A DNA stretch of 33,074 nt from Rikenellaceae bacterium (GCA_017425655.1 JAFPAT010000011.1:1-33074), one strand, 5' to 3'. Shown: positions 16,362 through 24,823, counted from the stretch's first letter. Notes: a model not told the origin generated them from the sequence alone. Numbers and translations are program-made.

Positions 16362-17300
16362 TTATTCTTTGGTTTCGGTCGCAGCCTTCGGAGCCTCCTC
16401 CTTCTTAACCTCAACCTTCACAGCATCAGCCTTCGGAGCTACCACTTTGGGCTCTGCGGGTTTAGCAGGTGCAGGTGGGAAATTAACCGCTACGATAGCA
16501 CCCGTAGGACACTCCGCAACGCACTTACGACACAATTTACACTTTGCAGGATCGATGTAGGCCAGATTGTTCTCAACCTTGATAGCCTCGAACGGACAAG
16601 CCTTAACGCACTTCGAGCAACCGATGCAACCTGCCTTACAAGCCTTCATTACAACGGCACCCTTATCGCGGCTTACGCACGAAACATAGACACCACGATT
16701 CTTCGGCCACTTCTTACGCAACTCGATTACGCCCTTCGGACAAGCCTTAACGCACGCACCGCAAGCAGTACACTTATCGGCATCAACCTCAACAAGGCCC
16801 GTTTCGGGGTTCTTCTTGATTGCGCCGAACGTACAAGCTGCAACGCAGTCGCCCAGACCCAGACAGCCCCAAGCACAAGCCGTTTCACCCACGTAGAGCG
16901 AAGCAACAACTGCACACGACTGCGCGCCATCGAAGCGGTTGGTACGAGGACGTTTCTCGCACGTGCCACCGCAACGAACCACAGCAACCTGCGGCTCCTT
17001 CTCGGGGGCAACCTTACCCAAGTAGGTAGCGATTTTCTTCATCGTCTCTGCGCCTGCTGCCGAGCAGTACAGGGCCGAGATGTCATCGTTTTGCACGAGT
17101 GCAGTGGCAAGACCGCGACAACCGGCGAAGCCGCAACCACCGCAGTTTGCACCCGGCAGCATCTTCTCCACCTCGTCGATACGCGGATCCTCCTCAACCT
17201 TGAACTTCTGTGCTACAAAGTACAGAATCACGGCTGCGAGAACGCCCAACGCACTCAGCGTTACTACGGTCCAAATGAGGACCATTACCCATTCTTCCAT
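16362..17300 (-). CDS. rnfB: Rnf complex subunit B (polyferredoxin), with a Pro/Ala/Lys/Glu tail
   Basis: The 312-residue subunit takes electrons from reduced ferredoxin. After one membrane helix (about 6-30) comes the RnfB-type cluster (C53, C56, C61, C79), then several ferredoxin-like 4Fe-4S motifs: C142-C156, C177-C187, C225-C235 and C254-C264. From about residue 275 there is a low-complexity tail rich in Pro, Ala, Lys, Val and Glu that is probably disordered. The start codon overlaps the rseC stop by one base (TAATG), so translation is coupled. Confidence 0.95.
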   Translation of the reverse strand: MEEWVMVLIWTVVTLSALGVLAAVILYFVAQKFKVEEDPRIDEVEKMLPGANCGGCGFAGCRGLATALVQNDDISALYCSAAGAETMKKIATYLGKVAPEKEPQVAVVRCGGTCEKRPRTNRFDGAQSCAVVASLYVGETACAWGCLGLGDCVAACTFGAIKKNPETGLVEVDADKCTACGACVKACPKGVIELRKKWPKNRGVYVSCVSRDKGAVVMKACKAGCIGCSKCVKACPFEAIKVENNLAYIDPAKCKLCRKCVAECPTGAIVAVNFPPAPAKPAEPKVVAPKADAVKVEVKKEEAPKAATETKE

Positions 17301-17722
17301 TACTGTTTTTTGATTTTAAATATGATATTAGTTTCGATTTTATCTCTCAAAAGGCGCACGCACAAATAGTAAACGGCTACAACGCCCAAAGCTATTGCAG
17401 CCGCCACTCCTTCATTCAGTCCTACGGCCGAACATACTACAAGTGCCACCAACATCGCCACCAACGGCATACAGTAGGCCAATATGACCGCCTTCAAACC
17501 CGCCGCGCGTTCGACCGATACGACACAACGCTCACCCACGCGATACTCCGACGCTTGACGTGTATGCACCTCGATAACCTTCTCTGTCGATTCACTCATA
17601 CCGCATGCCGAACGTGCCGCACACGACGCGCACGCACTCTCGGCCACAATCTGAACGCGAACCAAATCGCCCTCGATAGCCTCAACTACGCCTACGTGCT
17701 CTATGGGTTTCTGCTTTGCCAT
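17300..17722 (-). CDS. rseC: RseC/MucC-like protein, redox-associated
   Basis: The 140-residue protein has an N-terminal domain with Cys31, Cys34 and Cys40 (SACASCAARSACG) and two membrane helices (about 78-125), the RseC/MucC layout. Family members are linked to SoxR reduction and Rnf-like complexes; in Bacteroidota it commonly heads the rnf operon, as here. A role in assembling or connecting to the Rnf complex is inferred from position. Its stop codon overlaps the rnfB start. Confidence 0.85.
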   Translation of the reverse strand: MAKQKPIEHVGVVEAIEGDLVRVQIVAESACASCAARSACGMSESTEKVIEVHTRQASEYRVGERCVVSVERAAGLKAVILAYCMPLVAMLVALVVCSAVGLNEGVAAAIALGVVAVYYLCVRLLRDKIETNIIFKIKKQ

Positions 17723-17811
17723 TTTATCGGTTAAGGTTGTTCGTTGATGTCGATTATTGATTATCCTTTCTCAATTATTCGATCTATCCCTATCTATCAG
17801 CCACTTCTAAA

Positions 17812-19392
17812 TTAGTCGCCATATTTGTTGGTCAGAGGCAACACGCGGTCGCATCCAAGCGTGCAACTCGACAGACGCAACATCGGGCAGAATTGGAAAC
17901 GCTTCTTCTCGTTGCGCATCACCATCTTGTGTATCTTATGCACCACATCAGCATCGAAGCCTGCATTGATGATCTCCTCACGGTGCTGACCGCGCTCGAT
18001 CATTCGGTACAGAATCGCATCGACAACTTCGTAGGGAGGCAACAGATCCGAGTCCTTCTGTCCTGCATACAACTCCGACGACGGCTCTTTATTCAGAATA
18101 TTTTCGGGAATAATCTCCTTATCGCGGTTGATATAGCGAGCCAGATCGTAGATCTCGCTCTTATAAACATCGCCCGTAATACTGATCGCACCCGCTGTAT
18201 CACCATAGAGCGTACACCAGCCCAGCGCATTCTCGCTCTTATTCGATGAGTTCAACATCAGGTAGTTCTGCTTATTCTGCAATGCCATCAGCATAATAGT
18301 TCGGATACGGGCCTGAATATTCTCCTCCGTAGCATCGAAAGGTGTACCGCCGACAACGGGCATCAACGACTCAACAATGCTCTTATATGCTTCGGTAATG
18401 GGCACCACGTTATACTCAACACCGAGATTATTTGCCAACTTCACCGCATCCTCAACCGAGTGATCCGACGAGAACTGCGACGGCATCATCATCGCGCGTA
18501 CATTCTCCACGCCCAACGCATCGACAGCGATCGACAACACAACCGACGAGTCAATACCGCCCGAAAGACCTACGCAGGCCTTTTTGTAGCCATTCTTATC
18601 GAAGTAGTCCTTCAAACCGCACTTGATAGCGTCGTAAAGATTACGGGTGCGATTCTGGTAGTACGAGAAGGGGGTTGAGATAGGCTCATTATGCGCATTG
18701 AGATCGCAGATCTTGAAATCCTCGTTAAATGTATCGAGCAACATCACCAACTCTCCCGAACGATCATATACCGACGAAGTGCCGTCATAAACCATATCGG
18801 TCGAACCGCCAACGTGATTCACAAAGACCAGATTCTTACCCTCAACGTATGCAATGTGATGGAACTTCTCGTAACGAGCCTCCAAAACGCGCTTGCGGAA
18901 ACGGCGGGCGTTGATATTGATGATTGTCGAAACCGAACGGTCGCAGTCGCGCACACGCACGAGATCGTTACCCACAACCACAGCCACCTGCTCACCTGCA
19001 ACGGTAATAATCTCGTAACCGGTCGAAGGGGTAATGAAGCCCATCTCATCACGATAATCGACATATCGCTTACCGATTCGGCGCGTAATCTCACCTCGCT
19101 CGATGATCACAGCGGCACTGATTGTACCCTGCTCGCCTGCGACGGGTGCGCCCACGATTGCAGTCAGCGAGTCGCAATGCTCGGCTATACGCTCCAACTC
19201 CTCTTCGCACAATTCCAAGAAGGTTGCCTTATTCAACAGGTCGTATGCGGGCGTGCCACTCAAAGCCTGCTCGGCAAAAACAATCAGATCGGCACTCTTC
19301 TGTTTAGCTCTCTCGATAGCCTCGATAACTTTCGAAGCGTTGCCCTCAACATCACCTACGGTGTAATTAAGTTGGGCAAGTGCAATTTTCAT
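17812..19392 (-). CDS. nadE: NAD+ synthase NadE with a glutaminase domain lacking its catalytic Cys
   Basis: The 526-residue protein has an N-terminal nitrilase-type domain (1-260) and a C-terminal ATP-pyrophosphatase synthetase domain with the P-loop VGLSGGIDSSVV (S277-S283). It amidates nicotinic acid adenine dinucleotide to NAD+. In glutamine-dependent NadE the first domain supplies ammonia through a Glu-Lys-Cys triad. E41 (FAEQAL) and K108 (GKRYVDY) are present, but the usual ICED nucleophile block reads VVVGND, with Gly141 in the Cys position; I checked this in the bases. Residues after it (NARRFRKR...ARYEKFHHI, VNHVGGS) align normally. The enzyme may therefore use free ammonia or another donor. 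Monocistronic or read through into rseC 89 bp downstream; no clear terminator lies between. Confidence 0.93.
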   Translation of the reverse strand: MKIALAQLNYTVGDVEGNASKVIEAIERAKQKSADLIVFAEQALSGTPAYDLLNKATFLELCEEELERIAEHCDSLTAIVGAPVAGEQGTISAAVIIERGEITRRIGKRYVDYRDEMGFITPSTGYEIITVAGEQVAVVVGNDLVRVRDCDRSVSTIININARRFRKRVLEARYEKFHHIAYVEGKNLVFVNHVGGSTDMVYDGTSSVYDRSGELVMLLDTFNEDFKICDLNAHNEPISTPFSYYQNRTRNLYDAIKCGLKDYFDKNGYKKACVGLSGGIDSSVVLSIAVDALGVENVRAMMMPSQFSSDHSVEDAVKLANNLGVEYNVVPITEAYKSIVESLMPVVGGTPFDATEENIQARIRTIMLMALQNKQNYLMLNSSNKSENALGWCTLYGDTAGAISITGDVYKSEIYDLARYINRDKEIIPENILNKEPSSELYAGQKDSDLLPPYEVVDAILYRMIERGQHREEIINAGFDADVVHKIHKMVMRNEKKRFQFCPMLRLSSCTLGCDRVLPLTNKYGD

Positions 19393-19420
19393 ATTCCGAA
19401 ATAGTTATGATTCAACCCTG

Positions 19421-19428
19421 CAAAGATA
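19421..19428 (-). promoter_or_regulatory. -7 element (TATCTTTG) of nadE
   Basis: On the minus strand TATCTTTG matches the consensus exactly, 28 bp before the nadE ATG. Confidence 0.6.
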
Positions 19429-19544
19429 GTTTTTTTATCCCAAATAACCGAGTATATCTATATTAAAAAAGGGCTCAATGCAGATAAAAAAGCAACCTTT
19501 GCACTTTCCCACGGCAAAATCGTATGTTTTTCGGTTTTTATTGT

Positions 19545-19552
19545 TATATTTG
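19545..19552 (+). promoter_or_regulatory. -7 element (TATATTTG) of tatA-tatC
   Basis: TATATTTG matches the consensus exactly, 32 bp before the tatA ATG at 19585. The T-rich run TTTTTCGG lies upstream, in a slightly shifted -33 position. Confidence 0.6.
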
Positions 19553-19584
19553 CCTATTACAAATTTGAAAAAAAGAGAAACGTT

Positions 19585-19782
19585 ATGTTACAGTTTATGG
19601 CTATCGGCACGACCGAAATTGTCCTTATCGTATTGGCTGTTGTATTGCTTTTTGGCGGCAAGAAGATTCCCGAACTGATGAAGGGTATCGGTCAGGGCGT
19701 TCGTTCGTTCAAAGATGGAATGAAAGACGTTGAGAAGGAGATCAACTCGACCGACGAGAAGAAGGGCGACGAGAAGAAATAA
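19585..19782 (+). CDS. tatA: Sec-independent translocase subunit TatA
   Basis: The 65-residue protein is a short N-terminal segment, one membrane helix (IVLIVLAVVLLFGG), the conserved hinge FGGKKIPEL and an amphipathic helix with a highly charged tail (EKEINSTDEKKGDEKK). TatA oligomers form the pore that exports folded, twin-arginine proteins. There is no TatB; in this phylum TatA is expected to serve both roles. It is followed by tatC after 41 bp. Confidence 0.93.
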   Translation: MLQFMAIGTTEIVLIVLAVVLLFGGKKIPELMKGIGQGVRSFKDGMKDVEKEINSTDEKKGDEKK

Positions 19783-19823
19783 GTACTTTATACATAGCTA
19801 CTTAATCGCCACAGCGAAGCCCG

Positions 19824-20672
19824 ATGAGCGAAGAGAAACTGCACACCGACGCAGTTGGGAGCAATGTGCCCGCCAACGCCGATGACGCACAATCGGAGAT
19901 GAGTTTTTGGGATCATCTCGACGAGTTGCGTCGTGTGTTGATGCGCATTATTTTGGCAACGGTAGTGATCGGCGTTGCCGTTTTTATGTTCAAAGATGAG
20001 GTCTTCGCCGCTGTACTCGCCCCCTCGAAGGGCGACTTCATCACCTATCGCTGGATTAACCACCTTTTAGTGCTACTCGGATGGGATTCGATGCTCATTC
20101 CCGACACCGACATCACGCTGATCAATACACAGCTGGCAGCGCAATTCATGACCCATATTACCGTCTCAATGACCCTCGGCCTGTTGGCTGCCGCCCCCTA
20201 CGTAGTCTATGAATTATTCGGTTTCGTCAAGCCTGCACTTTACGAAGATGAACGCCGCTACTCGAACCGAATTATGGCCGCAGTAGTGATTCTGTTCTTC
20301 GTCGGAGTGGCGATGAACTACTTTGTTATTTTCCCTGTATCTGTTAGATTTTTAGGCACTTACCAAGTCAATGAGGGTGTTATAAATACTATCGCCCTCT
20401 CCTCCTACATCTCAACTTTCACGACCCTTTCACTGATGATGGGGCTTGTGTTCGAAATTCCCGTTTTGGCATATTTTCTCGCTCGTGCAGGGATGATTTC
20501 GGGTGATATTTTGGCACGTTATCGCCGCCACGCATTCGTAGTCATTATGGTAGTTTCAGCCCTCATTACACCACCCGACGCATTCACTCTGGCACTGATG
20601 ACAATTCCCCTTTATGGTCTTTACGAAGTGAGCATATTGATCGCTCGCCGATTCGCAAAACAAGAGGAATAG
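19824..20672 (+). CDS. tatC: Sec-independent translocase subunit TatC
   Basis: The 282-residue protein has six membrane helices. MSFWDHLDELRRVLMRI is the conserved cytoplasmic start that helps bind the twin-arginine signal; FGFVKPALYEDERRY and the later FEIPVLAYFLAR are family motifs. The N-terminal extension of about 30 polar residues is longer than in E. coli. The gene converges with the LPS kinase gene with only ten bases between stop codons and no terminator, so transcripts may overlap. Confidence 0.95.
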   Translation: MSEEKLHTDAVGSNVPANADDAQSEMSFWDHLDELRRVLMRIILATVVIGVAVFMFKDEVFAAVLAPSKGDFITYRWINHLLVLLGWDSMLIPDTDITLINTQLAAQFMTHITVSMTLGLLAAAPYVVYELFGFVKPALYEDERRYSNRIMAAVVILFFVGVAMNYFVIFPVSVRFLGTYQVNEGVINTIALSSYISTFTTLSLMMGLVFEIPVLAYFLARAGMISGDILARYRRHAFVVIMVVSALITPPDAFTLALMTIPLYGLYEVSILIARRFAKQEE

Positions 20673-20682
20673 ACTCCATCTA

Positions 20683-21462
20683 TCAAATCCGCGCACCATA
20701 CGGTTTAACTCCCAGTAACTGTTTAATAAACGGTCGCACACGATCGCGATCGAATACTCGTATCTTGTGCCGACGCAAAACCGACCTTACCATACGTTCG
20801 GCGCACCACCCCATCAGTTCGGCATAGCGCGACACGAAAAGCGACATTAACTCCTGATCAAAGCCAAACAGAATCAGATCCTTAACGCATCGCCACCGCA
20901 AAACGCATCCAAACCTGCCGCGATTGATATCGACAACACTGAAACGATAGCTACCATCATTCGCCTGCCGATAAAAGATATTTCCTTCGTGATAGTCATG
21001 ATGCACAAAACCGACACGATGCATCCGCGCAGTAAATTCCGCAAGATCAGCCACAAGCCGTCGTTGCTCCTCACGCGGGAGAGTGCGCCACCCGTTCAGC
21101 TCCATACTTTCATTGTAAAGCGTAACACTATACCCAATATCATAGCAACCGAATTGGTCGTAGGTATCGACATAGGCCAACGGCAGTGGCGTTTCAATTC
21201 CTTTCTGCAAAAGTCTTCGTCCGATCAACATCGTTCGCGCAGCCTTACTCCGCCGCAACGTCGCATATATAAGCCGATTAAGCATATTGGGTCGTACAAA
21301 TTGTTTCACAACCACTACAGCTCTCTCAACCACAAACTGACGAACACAATTGCGACGCTCACATAGCACTCGGCCGCCCTCAACACCCGTCGGCAACTGC
21401 TCCACAAATGGGCGTAGAAACCCATATCCACACGTTACTTCAATCTCGATTTTGCGTTTCAT
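20683..21462 (-). CDS. LPS core (Kdo/heptose-type) kinase
   Basis: The 259-residue protein has a small kinase fold. VVVKQF (K53) is the ATP-contacting Lys, GFVHHDYHEGNIFY (H155-D156...N161) the catalytic loop and VVDINRGRFG (D178) the metal-binding DFG-like motif, the pattern of the lipopolysaccharide kinase/WaaP/InaA group. It probably phosphorylates a Kdo or heptose residue of the LPS inner core on the cytoplasmic side. ATG 21462 (MKRKIEIEV) is chosen over one nine codons earlier on family resemblance. With the PagL-like gene it is the second lipid A/LPS-modifying gene in the window. Confidence 0.8.
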   Translation of the reverse strand: MKRKIEIEVTCGYGFLRPFVEQLPTGVEGGRVLCERRNCVRQFVVERAVVVVKQFVRPNMLNRLIYATLRRSKAARTMLIGRRLLQKGIETPLPLAYVDTYDQFGCYDIGYSVTLYNESMELNGWRTLPREEQRRLVADLAEFTARMHRVGFVHHDYHEGNIFYRQANDGSYRFSVVDINRGRFGCVLRWRCVKDLILFGFDQELMSLFVSRYAELMGWCAERMVRSVLRRHKIRVFDRDRVRPFIKQLLGVKPYGARI

Positions 21463-21576
21463 AATAACCTGAAAGTCATCAACAAACACAAAATTCGCGC
21501 CATAACAGTCTCATTCGGCGCACAAAATCACGACCGCTGGACTCACCGCTACGACTTGCAAGCCGAGGAGCAACAA

Positions 21577-21613
21577 AAAAAGCGTATCTCCCTTTCGGGA
21601 AATACGCTTTTGG
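21577..21613 (-). terminator. Terminator of the rpsF-rpsR-rplI operon
   Basis: On the minus strand AAAAGCGTATTTCCC pairs with GGGAGATACGCTTTT (one G-U pair) around a GAAA tetraloop and is followed by a T-run. It lies 23 bp after the rplI stop codon. Confidence 0.9.
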
Positions 21614-21636
21614 ATTGAGTTTGTAAGGACTTTCGC

Positions 21637-22080
21637 TTACTCCTGCTCGGCAACAACCGAGAACGAGATAGTAGCCTTAACCTCGCGGTGCAACTTTGCG
21701 GTAGCGGTGTACTCGCCCAGCTCCTTAACAGCCTCAACTGCGATGAGCTTACGATCAACCTCAACACCCTTTGCAGCCAGAGCCTCAGCCAAGTCAGCAG
21801 CGGTTACGCTACCGAAGATCTTGTTCTCCTCAGCCTTAGCGGTGATAACGAGGGGCAGGTTAGCGATCTTCTCTGCCAAAGCCTGTGCATCAGCGAGAAT
21901 CTTCGCGTCCTTGTGAGCGCGCTGCTTCAAGTTCTCTGCGAGAACCTTCTTTGCCGAAGCGGTAGCAGCCTTTGCAAAACCCTGGGGAATCAGGTAGTTA
22001 TTTGCATAACCGGGCTTTACATCTACGATGTCGTTAGCGTAACCCAGTTTCTCAACGTCTTTAATCAGAATTACTTCCAT
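21637..22080 (-). CDS. rplI: 50S ribosomal protein bL9
   Basis: The 147-residue protein starts MEVILIKDVEKLGYANDIVDVKPGYANNYLIPQG, the bL9 N-domain that binds 23S rRNA, followed by a long connecting helix and the C-terminal domain (LVITAKAEENKIFGSVTAADLAEAL). The length is standard. It is the last gene of rpsF-rpsR-rplI, 19 bp after rpsR. Confidence 0.97.
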   Translation of the reverse strand: MEVILIKDVEKLGYANDIVDVKPGYANNYLIPQGFAKAATASAKKVLAENLKQRAHKDAKILADAQALAEKIANLPLVITAKAEENKIFGSVTAADLAEALAAKGVEVDRKLIAVEAVKELGEYTATAKLHREVKATISFSVVAEQE

Positions 22081-22099
22081 TGTACTCTCCTCCCATTAA

Positions 22100-22381
22100 T
22101 TATTTCATACAATCGGTTACGAAGGGCAGGATAGCCAAGTGGCGAGCGCGCTTAACAGCCTGTGCCACCTTCTTCTGGAACTTCTGCGAAGTACCGGTAA
22201 GGCGACGGGGCAGCAACTTACCCTGCTCATTGAGGAACTTCTTGAGGAACTCACCGTCCTTGTAATCTACGTACTTGATACCGAGCTTCTTGAAGCGGCA
22301 GTACTTCTTCTTCTTAACATCAACCGATACGGGGTTGAGATAACGGATTTCGCCGTTCTGGTTCTTATTCTCCTGTGCCAT
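22100..22381 (-). CDS. rpsR: 30S ribosomal protein bS18
   Basis: The 93-residue protein contains [25 protein letters not shown] and [33 protein letters not shown], the bS18 core that packs against bS6 on the 30S platform. A polar extension of about 20 residues precedes the core. The zinc-ligand set of some bS18 proteins is reduced to a single Cys. It starts three bases after rpsF. Confidence 0.97.
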   Translation of the reverse strand: MAQENKNQNGEIRYLNPVSVDVKKKKYCRFKKLGIKYVDYKDGEFLKKFLNEQGKLLPRRLTGTSQKFQKKVAQAVKRARHLAILPFVTDCMK

Positions 22382-22384
22382 AGT

Positions 22385-22732
22385 TTACTCCTCCTGCGAT
22401 TTGTTAGCGAGTTTAGCGCGACGCTTCTCCGAGTACTCAACAGCGTACTTGTCCTGCTTGAAGGTAAGGAAACGGATAACGCGCTCGTCGCGACGATACT
22501 GAGTTTCGAGAGTGTTGATCAGCGAGCCCTCGCCCGTGAACTCGATAAAGAAATAGAAGCCGGTGGTCTTCTTCTGAATAGGATAAGCGAGCTTCTTCAG
22601 GCCCCACTCCTCTACATTCACGATCTGACCGCCGTTCTCGGTGATAACACCTTGGAATTTGTCCAGCACCTCTTTCACCTGTACGTCCGAAAGAACCGGT
22701 GTGGCAATGAAAACGGTTTCGTAATTGTTCAT
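22385..22732 (-). CDS. rpsF: 30S ribosomal protein bS6
   Basis: The 115-residue protein starts [16 protein letters not shown] and has [32 protein letters not shown], the bS6 ferredoxin-like fold that forms a heterodimer with bS18. The acidic/basic C-terminal tail is typical. It is the first gene of the operon and has the best promoter in the window directly upstream. Confidence 0.97.
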   Translation of the reverse strand: MNNYETVFIATPVLSDVQVKEVLDKFQGVITENGGQIVNVEEWGLKKLAYPIQKKTTGFYFFIEFTGEGSLINTLETQYRRDERVIRFLTFKQDKYAVEYSEKRRAKLANKSQEE

Positions 22733-22770
22733 AACTGTTTGTTAATTAGATTATTTGCAAAAAGCGGTTG

Positions 22771-22801
22771 CAAAGGTACGCATTTTATTTCGAAAAACAA
22801 A
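22771..22801 (-). promoter_or_regulatory. Promoter of rpsF-rpsR-rplI, consensus -33 and -7
   Basis: On the minus strand TTTG (22798-22801), a spacer of exactly 19 bp and TACCTTTG (22771-22778) match the Bacteroidota sigma-70 consensus. The distance to the ATG is 38 bp. Confidence 0.85.
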
Positions 22802-22865
22802 ACCTGCGCACTCTTTTTTTCTTCTTATTGAGCGATTTAGCTCTGATTTGGGCGGCGTAACCCAC

Positions 22866-22904
22866 AAAAAACCGCATCGTGATCCTCAACGGACGGCGAT
22901 GCGG
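22866..22904 (-). terminator. Intrinsic terminator of the candidate small RNA (and possibly thiL)
   Basis: On the minus strand an eight-bp perfect stem with a 17-base loop is followed by TTTTTTGTGGG. The thiL stop codon is about 150 bp upstream, so it may also end that transcript. Confidence 0.75.
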
Positions 22905-22990
22905 ATTGAAAATGCTTATACCTGATTAGCGTTCTCGGTAGTCAATGATCATCACCTAAATAAATGCTTATGAATAGCAGATCACCGACT
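22866..22990 (-). ncRNA. Candidate small RNA between thiL and rpsF
   Basis: A -33/-7 pair (TTGG 23022-23025, 19 bp, TAAATTTG 22995-23002) on the minus strand predicts a start near 22988. An intrinsic terminator follows: CCGCATCG (22897-22904 side) pairs with CGATGCGG (22872-22879 side), then six T residues. The transcript would be about 120 nt. It contains the ten-base direct repeat ATAAGCATTT twice (22962-22971 and 22910-22919) and an eight-codon frame MIIDYRER. No protein gene uses this promoter before the terminator, and rpsF has its own promoter further on. Confidence 0.5.
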
Positions 22991-22994
22991 TTTG

Positions 22995-23025
22995 CAAATT
23001 TATAAAATAAAAATTATATTTCCAA
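22995..23025 (-). promoter_or_regulatory. Promoter of the candidate small RNA
   Basis: TTGG (3 of 4 to TTTG), exactly 19 bp, and a perfect -7 element TAAATTTG, on the minus strand in the noncoding gap downstream of thiL. Confidence 0.5.
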
Positions 23026-23056
23026 CGCTTTCGGGCTAAAATTTAATGAATATATA

Positions 23057-24088
23057 CTACAATCTTATTCCCTGCGCCTGCAATGCGATCGTATTGCCGT
23101 CGGGGGTTACAAGTGCCGCACCCGTATCGGCTGCCGTGATATGACCAATCACATCGATTCCGCCCAAGCGCATAATCTGCTCCTGCAACGCCAGCGGAAC
23201 GGTGAACAGCAGCTCGTAATCGTCGCCACCATTCAGCGCCGCAACAACCGGATCGGCATTCAATTCCTCGGCCATCTTGTTGGTCTGCTGCGAGATAGGG
23301 ATACGCTCCAAATAGATACGCACGCCACAACCCGATGCCTTACAGATCTGCATAACGTCCGATGCCAAGCCGTCCGAAAGGTCGATCATCGACGTAGGGA
23401 CAATCTGCGCCTCGGCCAGCGAGTCGATAATATCGACACGTGCCTCGGGCTTCAACTGACGCTGCAACAGATACTCATAACCCTCGAATTGTGGTTGAGG
23501 ATTGGGCGAACCTGCCAGAGCGCGCTTCTCACGTTCAAGCAGATGCAGGCCCATGTATGCCGCGCCCAGGTTGCCCGTAATACACACCAAATCGTTGAGT
23601 TGAGCACCACGGCGATATACCACCTTCGAGGCCTCGGCCGTACCCATTGCCGTAACGCTAATGGCAAAGCCCGTAAGCGAGGTGGTCGTATCACCACCAA
23701 CCATATCAACATTATAGTCCGTACAAGCGCGATTGACACCCTCATAGAACTCATCCAGAGCCTCGACCGACATCTTGCTCGACACGGCGATCGATACAGT
23801 AATCTGTTCGGGGCGTGCATTCATCGCAAGGATATCACTCACTCCGACAACGACAGCCTTATATCCGAGATGTTTCAGCGGGAAGTAGGTCAAATCGAAG
23901 TTGATACCCTCCAAAAGCAGGTCGGTCGAGATCAGTTGCACACGACCGCCCCCGATATCGATAACGGCTGCGTCGTCGCCCACGCCACAAAGGGTCGATG
24001 AACGGCGATTCTCAAAGTTTGACGTGAGGTGATCGATCAATCCGAACTCGCCGAGCGTTGCGATTTCGGTCAGTTTTTTGTTGCTCAT
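23057..24088 (-). CDS. thiL: Thiamine-monophosphate kinase
   Basis: The 343-residue enzyme phosphorylates thiamine monophosphate to thiamine diphosphate, the last step of the de novo pathway. GVGDDAAVI, ISTDLLLEGINFDL, LGYKAVVVGVSDILAMNARP and VGGDTTTS are the ThiL/PurM-fold ATP and Mg2+ motifs, with MIDLSDGLASD near the C-terminal half and NGGDDYELLFTV as the TMP site. ATG 24088 (MSNKKLTEI) matches family starts better than the ATG eleven codons earlier. It is divergent from adk. Confidence 0.94.
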   Translation of the reverse strand: MSNKKLTEIATLGEFGLIDHLTSNFENRRSSTLCGVGDDAAVIDIGGGRVQLISTDLLLEGINFDLTYFPLKHLGYKAVVVGVSDILAMNARPEQITVSIAVSSKMSVEALDEFYEGVNRACTDYNVDMVGGDTTTSLTGFAISVTAMGTAEASKVVYRRGAQLNDLVCITGNLGAAYMGLHLLEREKRALAGSPNPQPQFEGYEYLLQRQLKPEARVDIIDSLAEAQIVPTSMIDLSDGLASDVMQICKASGCGVRIYLERIPISQQTNKMAEELNADPVVAALNGGDDYELLFTVPLALQEQIMRLGGIDVIGHITAADTGAALVTPDGNTIALQAQGIRL

Positions 24089-24185
24089 AGCGATATTATG
24101 TCTGATTTTCGGCTCAAACACTTGCCAAAATCGGCAAATATTTGGTCATTTTATTAAAAATTTTTACAAATATAGCAAAATATCG

Positions 24186-24215
24186 TTGTTTTGCAAAAAA
24201 TAAGAAGTAAATTTG
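24186..24215 (+). promoter_or_regulatory. Promoter of adk
   Basis: TAAATTTG (24208-24215) is a perfect -7 element and TTG (24186-24188) lies 19 bp upstream. The ATG is 32 bp downstream. Confidence 0.7.
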
Positions 24216-24247
24216 CATCACGAAAAAACTAAAAACTCTATAAAGAT

Positions 24248-24823
24248 ATGTTGAATATCGTATTGTTCGGTGCCCCGGGATGCGGCAAAGGAACTCAAGC
24301 AGCTAAATTGGTCGAGAAATATAACCTCAACCACATCTCGACGGGTGCGGTTATCCGTAGCGAAATCAACGCACAGACCGAGCTCGGCAAGAGTATGGAG
24401 GCTTACATCTCGCGTGGCGAGTTGGCTCCCGATCAGCTCGTTATCGATATCGTTACAGATTATATCGATCGCCACCGCGACGCTAACGGCAACATCTTCG
24501 ACGGTTTCCCCCGCACAACCCCGCAGGCCGAGGCCTTCGATAAGATTCTCACCGCACGCGATTTGAAGGTCGATGTGATGATCTATATGGATGTTCCGAC
24601 CGAGGAACTTGTACAGCGTATCTTGTTGCGCGGTCAGAGTAGCGGTCGCGCCGATGATGCCAACGAGGAGGTTATCCGCAACCGAATCCAGATCTACAAC
24701 GAGCAGACCGCAGTTGTGGCAGACTACTACTCGGCACAGGGCAAATATGAGGCTGTCAATGGCGTTGGCTCGCTCGACGAGGTATTTGACCGTATCTGCA
24801 ATGTTATCGAAAAGTATCTCTAA
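24248..24823 (+). CDS. adk: Adenylate kinase, short-LID type
   Basis: The 191-residue enzyme interconverts ATP+AMP and 2 ADP. GAPGCGKGTQ is the P-loop, ISTGAVIRSEI and GFPRTTPQAEAFD the AMP site, and LRGQSSGRADDANEEVIRNRIQIY shows the short LID segment lacking the long zinc/beta insertion. The length fits the short form. It is monocistronic, with promoter upstream and a terminator after. Confidence 0.96.
   Translation: MLNIVLFGAPGCGKGTQAAKLVEKYNLNHISTGAVIRSEINAQTELGKSMEAYISRGELAPDQLVIDIVTDYIDRHRDANGNIFDGFPRTTPQAEAFDKILTARDLKVDVMIYMDVPTEELVQRILLRGQSSGRADDANEEVIRNRIQIYNEQTAVVADYYSAQGKYEAVNGVGSLDEVFDRICNVIEKYL

Noticed and set aside
18691-19404. 237-codon open frame opposite nadE
   Set aside because: Antisense shadow of a clear nadE gene.
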